64,000 nucleotides of DNA from positions 124,001 through 188,000 of the forward strand of contig CAMLDI010000002.1 in assembly GCA_946478845.1 (NCBI GenBank), read 5' to 3'. Below, one piece after another: positions 1 to 9,449 of this stretch (the stretch's first letter is position 1; the number at the start of each line of letters is the position of its first letter). Source of the stretch: an uncultured Paenibacillaceae bacterium (GTDB taxonomy: Bacteria > Bacillota > Bacilli > Aneurinibacillales > Aneurinibacillaceae). Below the pieces are notes generated by a model. It worked only from the letters and a program-made list of their open reading frames with translations. It had not been told where the DNA came from and searched no databases. Position numbers and translations under genes: made by a program.

Positions 1-17
1 GAATAGGAGGGGTTCTT

Positions 18-362
18 GTGAACACCAACCAAAGTTTAACTCAGTTCTTTGAAGACCAATTAAAGCAAGCGAAAGTTCTCTTTGAAAGAGCGCTTGACTG
101 TAAGCATACCGAGTTTGACGACCTCTATCCATACATGAATGAACAACCTCAGTTTTTTTGGTATAAACGGTATGTTGCATGGCAAGAACTATTAACGGTT
201 GTAAGGTTAGCAAGTGACCTCAACATTGATTGGCAAACTGTTTTTTCTCCAATACAGATTGAGTTTATTAACAAAAAAGTCCTTGAAGCGAAAGTTCTTG
301 ATCTCTGGTATGAAAATGAGAAACAAGAAAAAGTGGAAGAGGAAGTTCGTGCAGACGACTAA
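18..362 (+). CDS. Hypothetical protein, 114 aa
   Basis: I do not recognise this protein. It starts at GTG 18, seven bases after an AGGAGG at 5-10, and is followed by a terminator, so it is a real gene, perhaps the last of an operon lying before the window. It is soluble, with no signal peptide or membrane segment. It is rich in aromatic and acidic residues, has a Trp/Tyr/Phe cluster near residues 45-60 (a short FFWYKRY stretch) and a charged Glu/Lys tail. The pattern suggests a small helical protein. No function is proposed. Confidence 0.75.
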   Translation: MNTNQSLTQFFEDQLKQAKVLFERALDCKHTEFDDLYPYMNEQPQFFWYKRYVAWQELLTVVRLASDLNIDWQTVFSPIQIEFINKKVLEAKVLDLWYENEKQEKVEEEVRADD

Positions 363-381
363 CAAGATGTACACAAAAACA

Positions 382-416
382 AGAGAGGGAGCGATGACCA
401 TGCTCCCTCTTTTTTC
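382..416 (+). terminator. Rho-independent terminator
   Basis: AGAGGGAGC and GCTCCCTCT form a 9-bp stem around a 9-base loop, followed by a run of T. It ends the transcript of the gene at 18-362, just before the ribosome site of the next gene. Confidence 0.85.
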
Positions 417-439
417 ACGTATAGGAAAGTAGGAGACAA

Positions 440-1783
440 ATGAATCTGCCACAGGAATTTTCACAACGAATGATGCAAATCCTTGGAAAGGAAGCATTAG
501 ATTTTTTTGCTTCTTATGAACAAGATAAGTTTCAAGGGTTACGGGTGAATACTTTGAAAGTAAGCCCTGAAGAGTTTTTACATATGGTGGATTGGGAATT
601 AGAATCTGTGCCATGGGCGACAGGGGGATTTTATTATCCTAGGGATATACGCCCGGCTAAACATCCCTTTTATCATGGAGGCCTCTATTACATTCAAGAG
701 CCCAGTGCCATGTCCCCTGCAGAGGTGTTAAACCCACAACCCGGGGATAAAGTCCTTGATTTGTGCGCTGCCCCAGGGGGGAAAACCACACAGCTGGCTG
801 GATTGATGAAGGGGGAGGGCATCCTTGTAGCCAATGATAATAACCCCCAGCGAATTAAAGCACTGGTTAAAAATATAGAAAGATACGGGATTACCAATGC
901 CATTGTGACTAATGAAACTCCAGATCGTTTGGCAAAAATCTTTACAGGGTATTTTGATAAAATCCTTGTGGATGCACCCTGTTCAGGGGAAGGGATGTTT
1001 CGCAAAGAACCGGACATGGTAAAGGATTGGAGTGAAGAGTACATCCAAACCTGTTGTTCCATGCAAAGGGATATATTAGAGGATGCGGCCCGTATGCTTT
1101 GTCCAGGGGGCAAATTGGTGTATTCTACCTGCACCTTTGCTACGGAAGAAAATGAGGAACAAATTGAGAGATTTTTAAATGAACATCCTGAATTTGAAAT
1201 GCTCCCTATTCCTTCGTACCCGGGATGGGTTGGAGGCCGCTTATGGCCCCATCGACTGAAAGGAGAAGGACATTTTTTGGCTCTTTTGCAAAAAAAAGAT
1301 GGAGCAGAGCACAGCAAACCTACACAAGAAAAGAGTTCAGTAAAAAAAGGGAAAGTGCCTGAAGAATTTACCCAGTTTATCAATGAAGTTCTTCCTGGAT
1401 GGAACAACAGAAACCAGGAGGAGTATGAACTGACTTTTCATGAAGACAGGATTTTTTTAACATCCCTTAAACTTCCTTCGTTAAAAGGGCTGCGCATTGC
1501 CCGGCAAGGTTGGTTTTTAGGAACTGTAAAAAAGAAACGCTTTGAACCTTCACAGGCATTAGCGATGGGAATTACCCGAGAAATGGCTGCGAATGCAGTT
1601 GATTTTTCCAAAACGGAAGAGGATGTTTTTCGCTATTTGCGGGGAGAAACAATTATGAGAGAAAGCAAAAAGGGTTGGCAACTGGTGTGTGTGGATGGTT
1701 TTCCTCTGGGGTGGGCCAAAGGAGCGGTTACCATGATTAAGAATATGTATCCCCAGGGCTGGCGTTGGATGGATGGACAATAG
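440..1783 (+). CDS. rsmF: RsmF-like 16S rRNA m5C methyltransferase (NOL1/NOP2/Sun family)
   Basis: S-adenosylmethionine-dependent RNA cytosine-C5 methyltransferase, 447 aa. The SAM-binding motif LDLCAAPGGKT lies at 106-116. The two family cysteines are present: DAPCSGEG with Cys181 (product release) and YSTCTF with Cys231 (nucleophile). After the catalytic domain (about 1-280) there is a long C-terminal RNA-binding extension ending in a PUA-like fold, as in RsmF/YebU; the shorter RsmB type lacks it. AGGAG at 431-435 supports ATG 440. The next gene is also an rRNA-modifying enzyme and starts 17 bases later, so the two are probably co-transcribed. The exact target cytosine cannot be read from sequence. 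Confidence 0.9.
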   Translation: MNLPQEFSQRMMQILGKEALDFFASYEQDKFQGLRVNTLKVSPEEFLHMVDWELESVPWATGGFYYPRDIRPAKHPFYHGGLYYIQEPSAMSPAEVLNPQPGDKVLDLCAAPGGKTTQLAGLMKGEGILVANDNNPQRIKALVKNIERYGITNAIVTNETPDRLAKIFTGYFDKILVDAPCSGEGMFRKEPDMVKDWSEEYIQTCCSMQRDILEDAARMLCPGGKLVYSTCTFATEENEEQIERFLNEHPEFEMLPIPSYPGWVGGRLWPHRLKGEGHFLALLQKKDGAEHSKPTQEKSSVKKGKVPEEFTQFINEVLPGWNNRNQEEYELTFHEDRIFLTSLKLPSLKGLRIARQGWFLGTVKKKRFEPSQALAMGITREMAANAVDFSKTEEDVFRYLRGETIMRESKKGWQLVCVDGFPLGWAKGAVTMIKNMYPQGWRWMDGQ

Positions 1784-1800
1784 AAAGGAAGCAATAATAC

Positions 1801-2511
1801 ATGAGATTAGATAAACTTCTTGCCAATTTAGGATATGGTTCAAGAAAAGAAATCAAAAAGATGTGCCGGGATGGCAGTGTTAAGGTAGATGGGGTCATTG
1901 TGAAAGATAGCAGTGCCCATGTGGATCCGGTAAATCAGGAAGTTGAAATATTGGGCAATGTTGTGGTCTATCGGGAGTTTGTGTATTTGATGATGAACAA
2001 GCCTGATGGAGTCATATCGGCAACAGAAGACTTAACCCAGGAAACGGTGATTGACTTGTTGGACCCAGAATATTATCCCTTTGAAGTTTTTCCTGTAGGC
2101 CGATTAGATAAAGATACGGAAGGGTTATTGTTATTGACCAATGACGGTAAATTAGCCCACGATTTGTTATCACCAAAAAAACATGTTCCCAAAAAATACT
2201 TCGCAGTTATTGATGGCGTAGTGGATGGGAAAGATGTGAAGGCTTTTGCTAAAGGGGTCATCCTGGATGATGGATACAAAACCTTACCCGCCCAATTAGA
2301 GATTCTGGTCCAGGGTCAAGAATCTGAAGTAGAAATCGTGATTCATGAAGGGAAGTATCATCAAATTAAGCGAATGTTTGAGGCGAGAAACAAAAGAGTC
2401 ACCTTTTTAAAACGCTTATCCATGGGTCCTCTGGTCCTTGATGAAGATTTAGAACTCGGGGAATATCGGGAATTAACAGAAGAAGAATTGGAAGCATTAA
2501 AGGGGAAATAA
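1801..2511 (+). CDS. rsuA: RsuA/RluB-family pseudouridine synthase
   Basis: Converts a specific rRNA uridine to pseudouridine. An N-terminal S4 RNA-binding domain (residues 1-60, opening MRLDKLLANLGYGSRKE) is joined to a catalytic domain with the family motif GRLDKDTEGLLLL at 100-112; Asp103 is the expected catalytic aspartate. The 236-aa length fits the RsuA branch rather than the longer RluB. It follows the methyltransferase gene closely on the same strand and is closed by a hairpin terminator starting at the stop codon. The choice between 16S and 23S targets is an inference from length and domain order. Confidence 0.87.
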   Translation: MRLDKLLANLGYGSRKEIKKMCRDGSVKVDGVIVKDSSAHVDPVNQEVEILGNVVVYREFVYLMMNKPDGVISATEDLTQETVIDLLDPEYYPFEVFPVGRLDKDTEGLLLLTNDGKLAHDLLSPKKHVPKKYFAVIDGVVDGKDVKAFAKGVILDDGYKTLPAQLEILVQGQESEVEIVIHEGKYHQIKRMFEARNKRVTFLKRLSMGPLVLDEDLELGEYRELTEEELEALKGK

Positions 2512-2555
2512 AAGCTGTCTCCTGCGTCATTTGGCGTGGGGACAGCTTTTATTTT
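2511..2555 (+). terminator. Rho-independent terminator
   Basis: AAAGCTGTC and GACAGCTTT form the stem and a T-rich tract follows. It closes the rsmF-rsuA transcript. Confidence 0.85.
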
Positions 2556-2620
2556 ATGGACTAATAAAGCAGTGGCTTGGCACTAGGCAAGAAAATGAAG
2601 CTATGTTTTTCTGAAAATGA

Positions 2621-4018
2621 TCAGATATTAAATTTTTTAATTATATTAGACAATAGTAAAACACCGTTTTTGATTACATTGGGTTCCAGATGCCCATATC
2701 CAATAAGCAGCTTGCTTTGATGCCGACCTTTTTCTATACAATGGCTTTCTACCGCAGTAATATATAGTCCATTTTGCAGGCAGTTTTTTTTAAACGCTTC
2801 GTCAAATCGCATTCCAGGAAAATCTATAGCGACATGCAGCCCGGCCGAATCTCCATAGGCAATCCACTCGCTGCCAAAGGCTTCTTCCAGCGACTCCAAC
2901 AACACCTGTCGGCGCTGGCCATAGATTTTACGCATCTTTTGAACATACCTGTCAAGCTTGCGTGTCCTTAAAAATTCTGCCAAAGCAGCCTGCTCAAAGG
3001 GTGGATTTTGTACATCCGTATGAGTACGCAGATCACGCCAGCGCTCTTGAAGCTGATAGGGTAAAATTACATAGCCTATCCTCAGCGCTGGAAAAACTGC
3101 TTTACTGAAGGTGCCAACATAAATCACACGTTGCGGGTCCATAGTGTAAAGCGGAGCAATGGGCTCGCCGCTATATCGGAATTCGCTGTCATAATCGTCT
3201 TCGATGATATAAAGATCATTTTCTCTGGCAAAGCGAATCAGCACGGCACGGCGTGGTGCGGGAAGAATTCCTCCTAAGGGAAACTGATGAGATGGCGTAA
3301 CATATATTGCGCCTGTACTTCTACACTTTGACAGGTAATTGGTTTGTATCCCCTCGGCATCAACTGGTATAGGAACAATGGAGCAGCCCTTGTTTATGAA
3401 CGTACGAAGCATTCCGATATGACAGGGGTCCTCCATCAATACTTTTTGGCCGTCCCCACACAGAATATCTGCAATAAGGTGCAGCCCGTGCGTTGCGCCA
3501 GCAGTAATAAAGATATCGTCTGATGCAACTTTAAGACCTCGACTTCTGAACAACCAAGCCGCAATTTCCCCTCGAAGGTCAGGCAATCCCTGCGGTCCGG
3601 TATAACCAAAAGCCTCAAGAGGCAGTCCCTCGGAAGCCTTATGCAGTAGTTGTTGCCAAAGGAACCTGGGAAATTGCCTTAAGTCGGGTCTGCCTGTCCG
3701 AAAGCTTACTAAAATTGACGGGACTGCCTTATTTTTTATTTTAGGGGATAATGCCGGTTCCACCGGTTCAATGCATAAAGCGTCCGAAACCCGTGTGGGG
3801 GCTCCCTGACGGCTTATTACAAAGCCCTCTGCAATCAGCAAGTCATAAGCCTCGCAAACTGTATTGCGGGAAACATTTAGCTCCTTCGCTAATTCCCTTG
3901 TGGACGGCAGAGATTCTCCCGCCTTCAGTTGCCCGGATATCATCAATTCTTTTAAATACTGATAAATTTGACGCCATAACTGTAATTCACTTTTCCGGTT
4001 CAATTCAATTCCTAACAT
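2621..4018 (-). CDS. MocR-type transcriptional regulator (GntR domain fused to PLP aminotransferase fold)
   Basis: 465-aa regulator. Residues 10-80 are a GntR winged helix (LPSTRELAKELNVSRNTV). From about 105 onward it has the fold-type I aminotransferase domain with TPSHQFPLG (241-249), EDDYDSEFRY (273-282) and the PLP lysine Lys306 in GTFSKAVFPALR. The frame stays open upstream, but ATG 4018 is chosen because GGAGG lies 7 bases before it on the minus strand and the HTH follows directly. It is divergent from an EamA exporter, like the ycxD-ycxC pair of Bacillus subtilis, so it probably controls that exporter. Whether it binds PLP and an amino acid as GabR does is inferred from conserved residues. 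Confidence 0.9.
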   Translation of the reverse strand: MLGIELNRKSELQLWRQIYQYLKELMISGQLKAGESLPSTRELAKELNVSRNTVCEAYDLLIAEGFVISRQGAPTRVSDALCIEPVEPALSPKIKNKAVPSILVSFRTGRPDLRQFPRFLWQQLLHKASEGLPLEAFGYTGPQGLPDLRGEIAAWLFRSRGLKVASDDIFITAGATHGLHLIADILCGDGQKVLMEDPCHIGMLRTFINKGCSIVPIPVDAEGIQTNYLSKCRSTGAIYVTPSHQFPLGGILPAPRRAVLIRFARENDLYIIEDDYDSEFRYSGEPIAPLYTMDPQRVIYVGTFSKAVFPALRIGYVILPYQLQERWRDLRTHTDVQNPPFEQAALAEFLRTRKLDRYVQKMRKIYGQRRQVLLESLEEAFGSEWIAYGDSAGLHVAIDFPGMRFDEAFKKNCLQNGLYITAVESHCIEKGRHQSKLLIGYGHLEPNVIKNGVLLLSNIIKKFNI

Positions 4019-4053
4019 AATGCCTCCAACTGGCTCCGTAAAATCTGCATTAT

Positions 4054-4097
4054 ACTGGATCTTTAATAGAACCAGTGGTATGGATAAAATTATACCA
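4054..4097. promoter_or_regulatory. Divergent control region with two inverted repeats
   Basis: Between the MocR and EamA genes ACTGG (4054-4058) is mirrored by CCAGT (4072-4076), and TGGTAT (4076-4081) by ATACCA (4092-4097). Both lie in the 121-base gap and are candidate operators for the MocR regulator. This is seen in sequence only; binding is inference. Confidence 0.4.
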
Positions 4098-4139
4098 TCA
4101 TGTGAAAAGAATTCTATGCATTTTCGGAGAGATATTAGA

Positions 4140-5129
4140 ATGGATCGTTTGAACGGGAAATTATATTTGATTTGCGCTTTTTTGCTGGCAGGAACCAGCG
4201 TCATATCGGCCAGTTTGGTTACGGGAAAGCTCGGGACATTTACAATCACGGCAGTAAGTCTGTTTTTTGCGCTCGTGTTTTTGGTTCCATTATGCGGTAA
4301 ACATCTTGTCCGGTATATTCGGTTAATGTCATTTCGTAATTTTCTTTTTCTGTCACTTCAGGCCTTATGTGGTATTTTTCTGTTCCGTATGTTTTTACTT
4401 AGCGGTCTTTATTATACCAGCGCTGGAGAAGCGGGCATACTCACAGGCGCGACACCCGCCATAACAGCTCTTTTTGCTATTGTTGTATTAAGGGAGCCGG
4501 TCAGCGGCAGAAAACTTGCCGGAATACTCTGTACTGTAGGAGGAATTCTGATCATTCAAAGAATGCTAACACTGGGAAACGGTTTGTCCTTGGAACATAT
4601 CGGCGGGAATATGCTCATACTTTGTGCCGTGGCTTGTGAGTCCGCCTTCAACATACTGTCACGTATTTCCGCCGTTAAGGCTGCTGCTGACCTGAAAGAA
4701 CCTTCAAGTCCTATTGCTCAGACCGCAATTGTATCGGCAATTGCTCTGATTCTATGCCTGGTCCCTGCATCGTTTGAGTATCCCTTGAAGGAACTTCCAG
4801 GAATGGGCCTTATGGAATGGACGGCTCTTCTTTGGTACGGGTTATTTGTAACGGCTCTGGCATTTATCTGCTGGTACTCTGGAATAAAGCGATGCGGCGC
4901 GTTCACAGCTGCGGCTTTTTCTGGCATGATGCCGTTTACTTCCATGTTACTATCTATCGTAGTGTTGGGCGAAAGTGCTGATTACCAGCAGTGGTTGGGC
5001 GGTATTCTCGTAATCGTCGGCATGATCCTTATCGGAACAGAAGGCTTTGACGCCGCATTTCCGATTTCTATGAACACAAAAATCAAAGGAAAGGAACAGG
5101 TAAATGTGATGAAAATATATAGAAACTAA
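4140..5129 (+). CDS. EamA-family (DMT) transporter
   Basis: Drug/metabolite transporter superfamily protein of 329 aa with about ten predicted membrane helices in two EamA repeats. The second half of the first repeat carries the typical SAGEAGILTGATPAITALFA and LREPVSGRKLAG segments, and the second repeat mirrors it near GAFTAAAFSGMMPF. I place the start at ATG 4140 (MDRLNG), after GGAGAG; an in-frame ATG at 4116 is possible. It is divergent from the MocR regulator and probably exports an amino-acid-like or vitamin-like metabolite sensed by it. The last bases overlap the end of the convergent panE-like gene. Confidence 0.85.
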   Translation: MDRLNGKLYLICAFLLAGTSVISASLVTGKLGTFTITAVSLFFALVFLVPLCGKHLVRYIRLMSFRNFLFLSLQALCGIFLFRMFLLSGLYYTSAGEAGILTGATPAITALFAIVVLREPVSGRKLAGILCTVGGILIIQRMLTLGNGLSLEHIGGNMLILCAVACESAFNILSRISAVKAAADLKEPSSPIAQTAIVSAIALILCLVPASFEYPLKELPGMGLMEWTALLWYGLFVTALAFICWYSGIKRCGAFTAAAFSGMMPFTSMLLSIVVLGESADYQQWLGGILVIVGMILIGTEGFDAAFPISMNTKIKGKEQVNVMKIYRN

Positions 5130-6043
5130 TAGTTATTCTCAATGGATTTAATACGATTATATAATTCTTGGTTTACAGGGGTCGGGATGCCATATTTTTT
5201 TCCTAATTCCAAAACGGTACCGGCAAATAATTCTACCTCACTGAAACGTTGTGCCTCCAAATCTTGCGCCATGGAGGGTTTTCCATCCGGGCTTAAGGTA
5301 CTTAAAACCTTTAACCAATAATTTAAATCATCTTCTGTTAAATTGGCTCCCACCTTTTCAGACAGAGGAATGACTTCTCTCATCGCGGAGATCATCATTT
5401 CTCTGGCTTCTCCTTCCCGTTGGATTTCCCCATAATTGCTTTCATATACAGCAACGGTTTGGTTAACCCCTACATTCAGCATAAATTTGCCCCATTGCCG
5501 CTTAAACATATTCTCATCAATCAGGTAAGGAAAGTTCATTTTATCAAAAAATCGGGCTACTTTTTTCACTTTTTCTGAAGGTTCTCCAGGTTGATGGTCC
5601 CCCATACAGAGCATCCCCATATGGGCGTAAGTAAGTTGATTTCCCTCTTTTACCGCATCCATTCCCTGTGCCACACAGGATAAAACCCTGTCTATTCCAT
5701 AGGTTTGGCCGATTATTTCTTCACTTTTTATTCCATTTAACGCAGAGAGTATAATCGTTTGTTTACCTACGTGATTTTTCACAGCCTGGATGGCATTTTC
5801 TAAACCATCATATTTCACGGTAAAGAGCAGCAAGTCAGCAGGTTCGCAGAGTTCATCAGGGGTTACATAATGAAAATCACATGGCTCACCATTGGAAAAA
5901 ACCCCGTTTTGTTTATATTTTTCAATTCGCTTCCCATCAGCAATAATTCTTAAATTTCCTTCAGGCATTCTTTTGGATAAATGATTGGCGAATAAAATTC
6001 CTAATGCCCCTAACCCGATGATTGAAACCCTTCTTATCTCCAT
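5126..6043 (-). CDS. panE: 2-dehydropantoate 2-reductase family protein (PanE/ApbA)
   Basis: NADPH-dependent reduction of ketopantoate to pantoate (pantothenate/CoA pathway) is the usual role. The 305-aa protein opens with a Rossmann motif GLGALG at 10-15, has Lys77 in FTVKYDGL at the position of a known active-site lysine, and WGKFMLNVGVNQ (184-195) carrying the second conserved lysine and asparagine (Lys186, Asn190). The C-terminal helical domain ends at the EamA stop. AAAGGA precedes ATG. Firmicutes often carry several PanE paralogues acting on other 2-oxo acids, and no pan genes are nearby, so the substrate is uncertain. Confidence 0.8.
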   Translation of the reverse strand: MEIRRVSIIGLGALGILFANHLSKRMPEGNLRIIADGKRIEKYKQNGVFSNGEPCDFHYVTPDELCEPADLLLFTVKYDGLENAIQAVKNHVGKQTIILSALNGIKSEEIIGQTYGIDRVLSCVAQGMDAVKEGNQLTYAHMGMLCMGDHQPGEPSEKVKKVARFFDKMNFPYLIDENMFKRQWGKFMLNVGVNQTVAVYESNYGEIQREGEAREMMISAMREVIPLSEKVGANLTEDDLNYWLKVLSTLSPDGKPSMAQDLEAQRFSEVELFAGTVLELGKKYGIPTPVNQELYNRIKSIENNY

Positions 6044-6169
6044 TATGCTTCTAATTCCTTTCCCAACTTAGTATTCTGCCTCTAAAGCTAAGATTAATTA
6101 TTTCAAACTGTTACATATTAGGCAATGTTTTATTCCATATAATGGTCATGGTCTTTCTAGAGTTATTCA

Positions 6170-6233
6170 TTCAAACATTCATTTGAACATTCCTTTCATA
6201 AACGATATACTATATTCAAATTAATATTTGAAT
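6170..6233 (+). promoter_or_regulatory. cad promoter with two CadC/SmtB-type operators
   Basis: A sigma-A promoter is visible: TTGAAC (6183-6188), 17 bases, TATACT (6206-6211). Operator 1, TTCAAA-6-TTTGAA (6170-6187), overlaps the -35. Operator 2, ATTCAAAT-4-ATTTGAAT (6214-6233), follows the -10 and runs up to the regulator gene. Operator 2 closely matches the known ArsR/SmtB operator pattern with TCAAAT/ATTTGA arms. The placement predicts repression without metal. Confidence 0.75.
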
Positions 6234-6248
6234 GAAAAGAGGTGGCAT

Positions 6249-6620
6249 ATGATGGGCAGTAAAGATACCTGTGATATTTATTGTTATGACGAAGATAAAG
6301 TCAATCGCATACGAGGGGAATTGGCGAAAGAAGATTTGGAAAGTGTTGCCCAGTTATTGAAGGCCCTAGCCGATGAAAATCGGGCAAAAATAGCTTATGC
6401 CCTCTGCCAGGATGGGGAGTTGTGTGTATGCGACCTTTCTAATATTATCGGCACTTCAGTAGCTACAGCCTCCCATCACCTGCGTACCTTGCATAAGCAA
6501 GGGGTTGTTAAATATCGCAAAGAAGGAAAACTGGCTTTTTATTCTCTTGATGATGACCACGTGAGGGAATTAATCAACATTGCTTTAGCCCATGTGAAAG
6601 AGGGGAAAGTCCGTGTTTGA
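6249..6620 (+). CDS. cadC: CadC-like ArsR/SmtB-family metal-sensing repressor
   Basis: 123-aa winged-helix repressor. It carries the alpha3N-type metal-site cysteines of CadC: Cys8 and Cys12 in the N-terminal arm (DTCDIYC) and the ELCVCDL motif at the start of the recognition region, so Cd(II), Pb(II) or Zn(II) is the expected signal. The helix [18 protein letters not shown] is the DNA-recognition helix. I choose ATG 6249 because AGAGGTGG lies just before it; an upstream in-frame TTG at 6228 falls inside the operator. The end overlaps the cadA start by 8 bases, indicating one operon. It should bind the two palindromes upstream. Confidence 0.92.
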   Translation: MMGSKDTCDIYCYDEDKVNRIRGELAKEDLESVAQLLKALADENRAKIAYALCQDGELCVCDLSNIIGTSVATASHHLRTLHKQGVVKYRKEGKLAFYSLDDDHVRELINIALAHVKEGKVRV

Positions 6621-8730
6621 AGAAAAGGTGAAAACTTACCGTATTCAAGGATTAACCTGTGCCAATTGTGCAGCCCTTTTTGAAAAAAACGTAAAGGAAT
6701 TAGAGGGTGTCCAGGATGCCAGGGTGAACTTTGGCGCAGCTAAAATCATGGTGCAAGGGGATGCTACCCTTGAAGACATTGAAAAAGCAGGGGCTTTCGA
6801 TCATTTAAGAATTCGTGACGAAAAGCAACGAAGGGTAGAGCATGTCCCTTTTTGGAAGCAGCAAGAAAATGTGAAAGTCTATCTTTCCGCCATTTTATTA
6901 ATTTTAAGCTGGTTTATGGGGCAAAAATTCGGGGAAAATCATTTAGTTCCCATCATAGGGTATGGTGCATCCATTTTAATTGGTGGGTATACTCTCTTTT
7001 TAAAGGGCTTTAAAAATTTAAGCAGGTTCAATTTTGATATGAATACCTTAATGACCATTTCCATTCTGGGAGCGGCGGCCATTGGTGAATGGGGAGAAGG
7101 GGCCACTGTTGTCATTCTCTTTGCCATTAGTGAAGCCCTAGAACGTTATTCCATGAATAAATCCCGTAAATCTATTGAGTCCTTGATAGATTTGGCACCA
7201 AAAGAAGCCCTAGTTCGTTTTGGAAATGAAGAAAAATTAATAGACGTGGAAGACATTCGTGTTGGGGATCTTATGATTGTGAAGCCTGGCCAAAAAGTAG
7301 CCATGGATGGAAAGGTCATCAAAGGGACTTCTACTTTAAATCAGGCTGCGATTACCGGTGAAAGCATTCCCGTGGGAAAAAACATAGACGATGAAGTTTT
7401 CGCAGGAACCTTAAACGGAGAAGGGCTCTTAGAAGTAAAAGTGACCAAACGAGTGGAAGAAACAACCCTGGCAAAAATTATTCATTTAGTGGAAGAAGCC
7501 CAGGCAGAAAAAGCCCCTTCCCAGGCTTTTGTTGATAGTTTTGCAAAATATTATACACCAGCCATTATTGTGCTGGCTCTCTTGATTGCCATTGTTCCCC
7601 CATTGTTATGGAGTGGCAATTGGATCCAGTGGATTTATCTGGGGTTAGCAGTGTTAGTGGTTGGCTGTCCCTGCGCCCTTGTTGTTTCAACACCAGTAGC
7701 TATTGTGACAGCCATAGGGAATGCTGCAAAAAATGGGGTGCTCATTAAAGGGGGCATCCATTTAGAAGCAGCAGGCGCCTTAAAAGTGATTGCTTTTGAT
7801 AAAACAGGAACCTTGACGAAAGGCAGCCCTGTGGTAACTGATATTGTCACCTATCAAGGAAATGAAGAGGAAGTAATCAGGATTGCAGCAGCCCTAGAAA
7901 AGGGATCACAGCATCCCCTAGCCTCAGCCATTATTAAAAAGGCTGAAGAACAAGAGCTGGATTTTAAAGGTATCCCAGTTGAAGATTTTCAATCTATCAC
8001 TGGCAAAGGGATTCAAGCTAAAGTGAATAATAAATTATATTATGTAGGGAGTCCCAATTTATTTGAAGCTGTGCATAATAACATTATGAATGAAGTCATA
8101 GAAACCGTAACCCGAATGCAAGGGGAAGGAAAAACAGTAATCATGGTTGGAAGGGAGAAAGAGATTCTTTCCATTATTGCTATTGCTGATGAAATCAGGG
8201 AATCCTCAAAAGAAGTAATAGGAAAACTTCATGAGCTGGGCATAGAAAAAACAATCATGCTCACAGGAGACAATCCCATAATCGCAGCATCCATTGGCAA
8301 AGAAGTGGGTGTTTCTGATTATAAAGCTGATTTAATGCCTGAAGATAAATTAAGGGTGATAAAAGAACTTCGGTCTAAGGATAAAAGTGTAGCCATGGTA
8401 GGAGATGGAGTGAATGATGCACCAGCCCTTGCTGCAGCATCAGTGGGTGTGGCCATGGGTGGAGCAGGGACGGACACAGCATTAGAAACTGCTGATATTG
8501 CTTTAATGTCTGACGATTTAAGTCAACTGCCCTATACCATTCAATTAAGCCGTAAAGCCCTGGCCATTATTAAACAAAATCTTACTTTCTCACTGGCTAT
8601 TAAAGCCATCGCCTTACTATTGGTAATCCCTGGTTGGTTAACCCTATGGATTGCTATCTTTGCTGATATGGGAGCAACATTACTAGTCATGTTAAATAGT
8701 TTGCGTCTAATTAAAGTAAAAACAGGGTGA
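6613..8730 (+). CDS. cadA: CadA-type heavy-metal P1B ATPase
   Basis: Zn/Cd/Pb-exporting P-type ATPase, 705 aa, inner membrane. An N-terminal HMA domain has GLTCANC (Cys16, Cys19). Membrane helices follow from about 88. The actuator loop has TGES (248-251). The metal-selecting CPC motif is Cys352-Pro-Cys354, typical of the Zn/Cd subgroup. The phosphorylation motif DKTGT starts at Asp396; SQHPL, TGDN and GDGVNDAP complete the nucleotide domain, and two C-terminal helices end it. The GTG start lies inside the cadC reading frame and the stop overlaps the following regulator region, so translation of the four genes is probably coupled. Confidence 0.95.
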   Translation: MFEEKVKTYRIQGLTCANCAALFEKNVKELEGVQDARVNFGAAKIMVQGDATLEDIEKAGAFDHLRIRDEKQRRVEHVPFWKQQENVKVYLSAILLILSWFMGQKFGENHLVPIIGYGASILIGGYTLFLKGFKNLSRFNFDMNTLMTISILGAAAIGEWGEGATVVILFAISEALERYSMNKSRKSIESLIDLAPKEALVRFGNEEKLIDVEDIRVGDLMIVKPGQKVAMDGKVIKGTSTLNQAAITGESIPVGKNIDDEVFAGTLNGEGLLEVKVTKRVEETTLAKIIHLVEEAQAEKAPSQAFVDSFAKYYTPAIIVLALLIAIVPPLLWSGNWIQWIYLGLAVLVVGCPCALVVSTPVAIVTAIGNAAKNGVLIKGGIHLEAAGALKVIAFDKTGTLTKGSPVVTDIVTYQGNEEEVIRIAAALEKGSQHPLASAIIKKAEEQELDFKGIPVEDFQSITGKGIQAKVNNKLYYVGSPNLFEAVHNNIMNEVIETVTRMQGEGKTVIMVGREKEILSIIAIADEIRESSKEVIGKLHELGIEKTIMLTGDNPIIAASIGKEVGVSDYKADLMPEDKLRVIKELRSKDKSVAMVGDGVNDAPALAAASVGVAMGGAGTDTALETADIALMSDDLSQLPYTIQLSRKALAIIKQNLTFSLAIKAIALLLVIPGWLTLWIAIFADMGATLLVMLNSLRLIKVKTG

Positions 8731-8735
8731 TCTCT

Positions 8736-9449
8736 TTGCAAAATAAACCAATAAAAATACTTGTTGTTGATGATGAATGGAATATGCGAAACCTGATGAA
8801 GATGTATTTGGAAAGACAGGGGTGGCTGATTTCTGAAGCAAGTGATGGAACAGAAGCCATCGAGAAGATAAAGAAAGAATCCTTTCATCTTATGATCCTG
8901 GACATTATGATGCCAGGAATGGATGGATGGGAAGTATGCAGGTATTTAAGGGAAGAGGAAGAGAATGAAATTCCCATTTTGTTGTTAACTGCAAGAAATG
9001 AAACAAAGGATAAAGTACAGGGACTTAATCTAGGGGCAGACGACTATTTAACCAAACCTTTTGATATTGAAGAGCTGATTGCACGAATTCATGCCTTATT
9101 GCGGAGACATCGCTCCTTTCCATCACAAGAAAGTAAAATTAATATTGGAGAAATTACGATTTTGCCAGATTCTCGCGAGGTCATTATTAACGATGGCCTT
9201 TCTGTTTTGTTGACCCCGAAAGAATATGATGTCTTTTATTTGCTGGCAAAACATCCGAATAAGGCATTCGAGAGAAGGGATCTCCTGGATAGGGTATGGG
9301 GATACGACTTCGAAGGAGATGCACGTACTGTGGACCAACATATTAAGAATATCCGGGAAAAGCTAAAAAAATCGGGCTGTACTTTTAATCCCATTAAAAC
9401 GGTTTGGGGATTAGGCTATCAGATCCAAAGGAAAAGTTATGAAAAGTAA
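8736..9449 (+). CDS. OmpR-family response regulator
   Basis: Two-component regulator: receiver domain (about 5-120) with the acidic pair VVDDE, phospho-acceptor Asp in LMILDIMMPGMDG, and KPF lysine; then an OmpR-type winged helix (about 135-235). AGGGTGA precedes TTG 8736 with five bases between, which favours this start; the in-frame GTG at 8727, overlapping the cadA stop, has no good ribosome site but remains possible. It overlaps the sensor kinase gene by 11 bases. Position behind cadCA suggests control of metal stress or envelope genes, but no target site was identified. Confidence 0.93.
   Translation: MQNKPIKILVVDDEWNMRNLMKMYLERQGWLISEASDGTEAIEKIKKESFHLMILDIMMPGMDGWEVCRYLREEEENEIPILLLTARNETKDKVQGLNLGADDYLTKPFDIEELIARIHALLRRHRSFPSQESKINIGEITILPDSREVIINDGLSVLLTPKEYDVFYLLAKHPNKAFERRDLLDRVWGYDFEGDARTVDQHIKNIREKLKKSGCTFNPIKTVWGLGYQIQRKSYEK

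Noticed and set aside
694..1407. Long minus-strand open frame inside the rsmF-like gene
   Set aside because: It has no ribosome site, its translation shows no family features, and the plus-strand frame is a clear methyltransferase. Similar shadow frames over cadA, feoB, ilvD, clpE and others were left out for the same reason.
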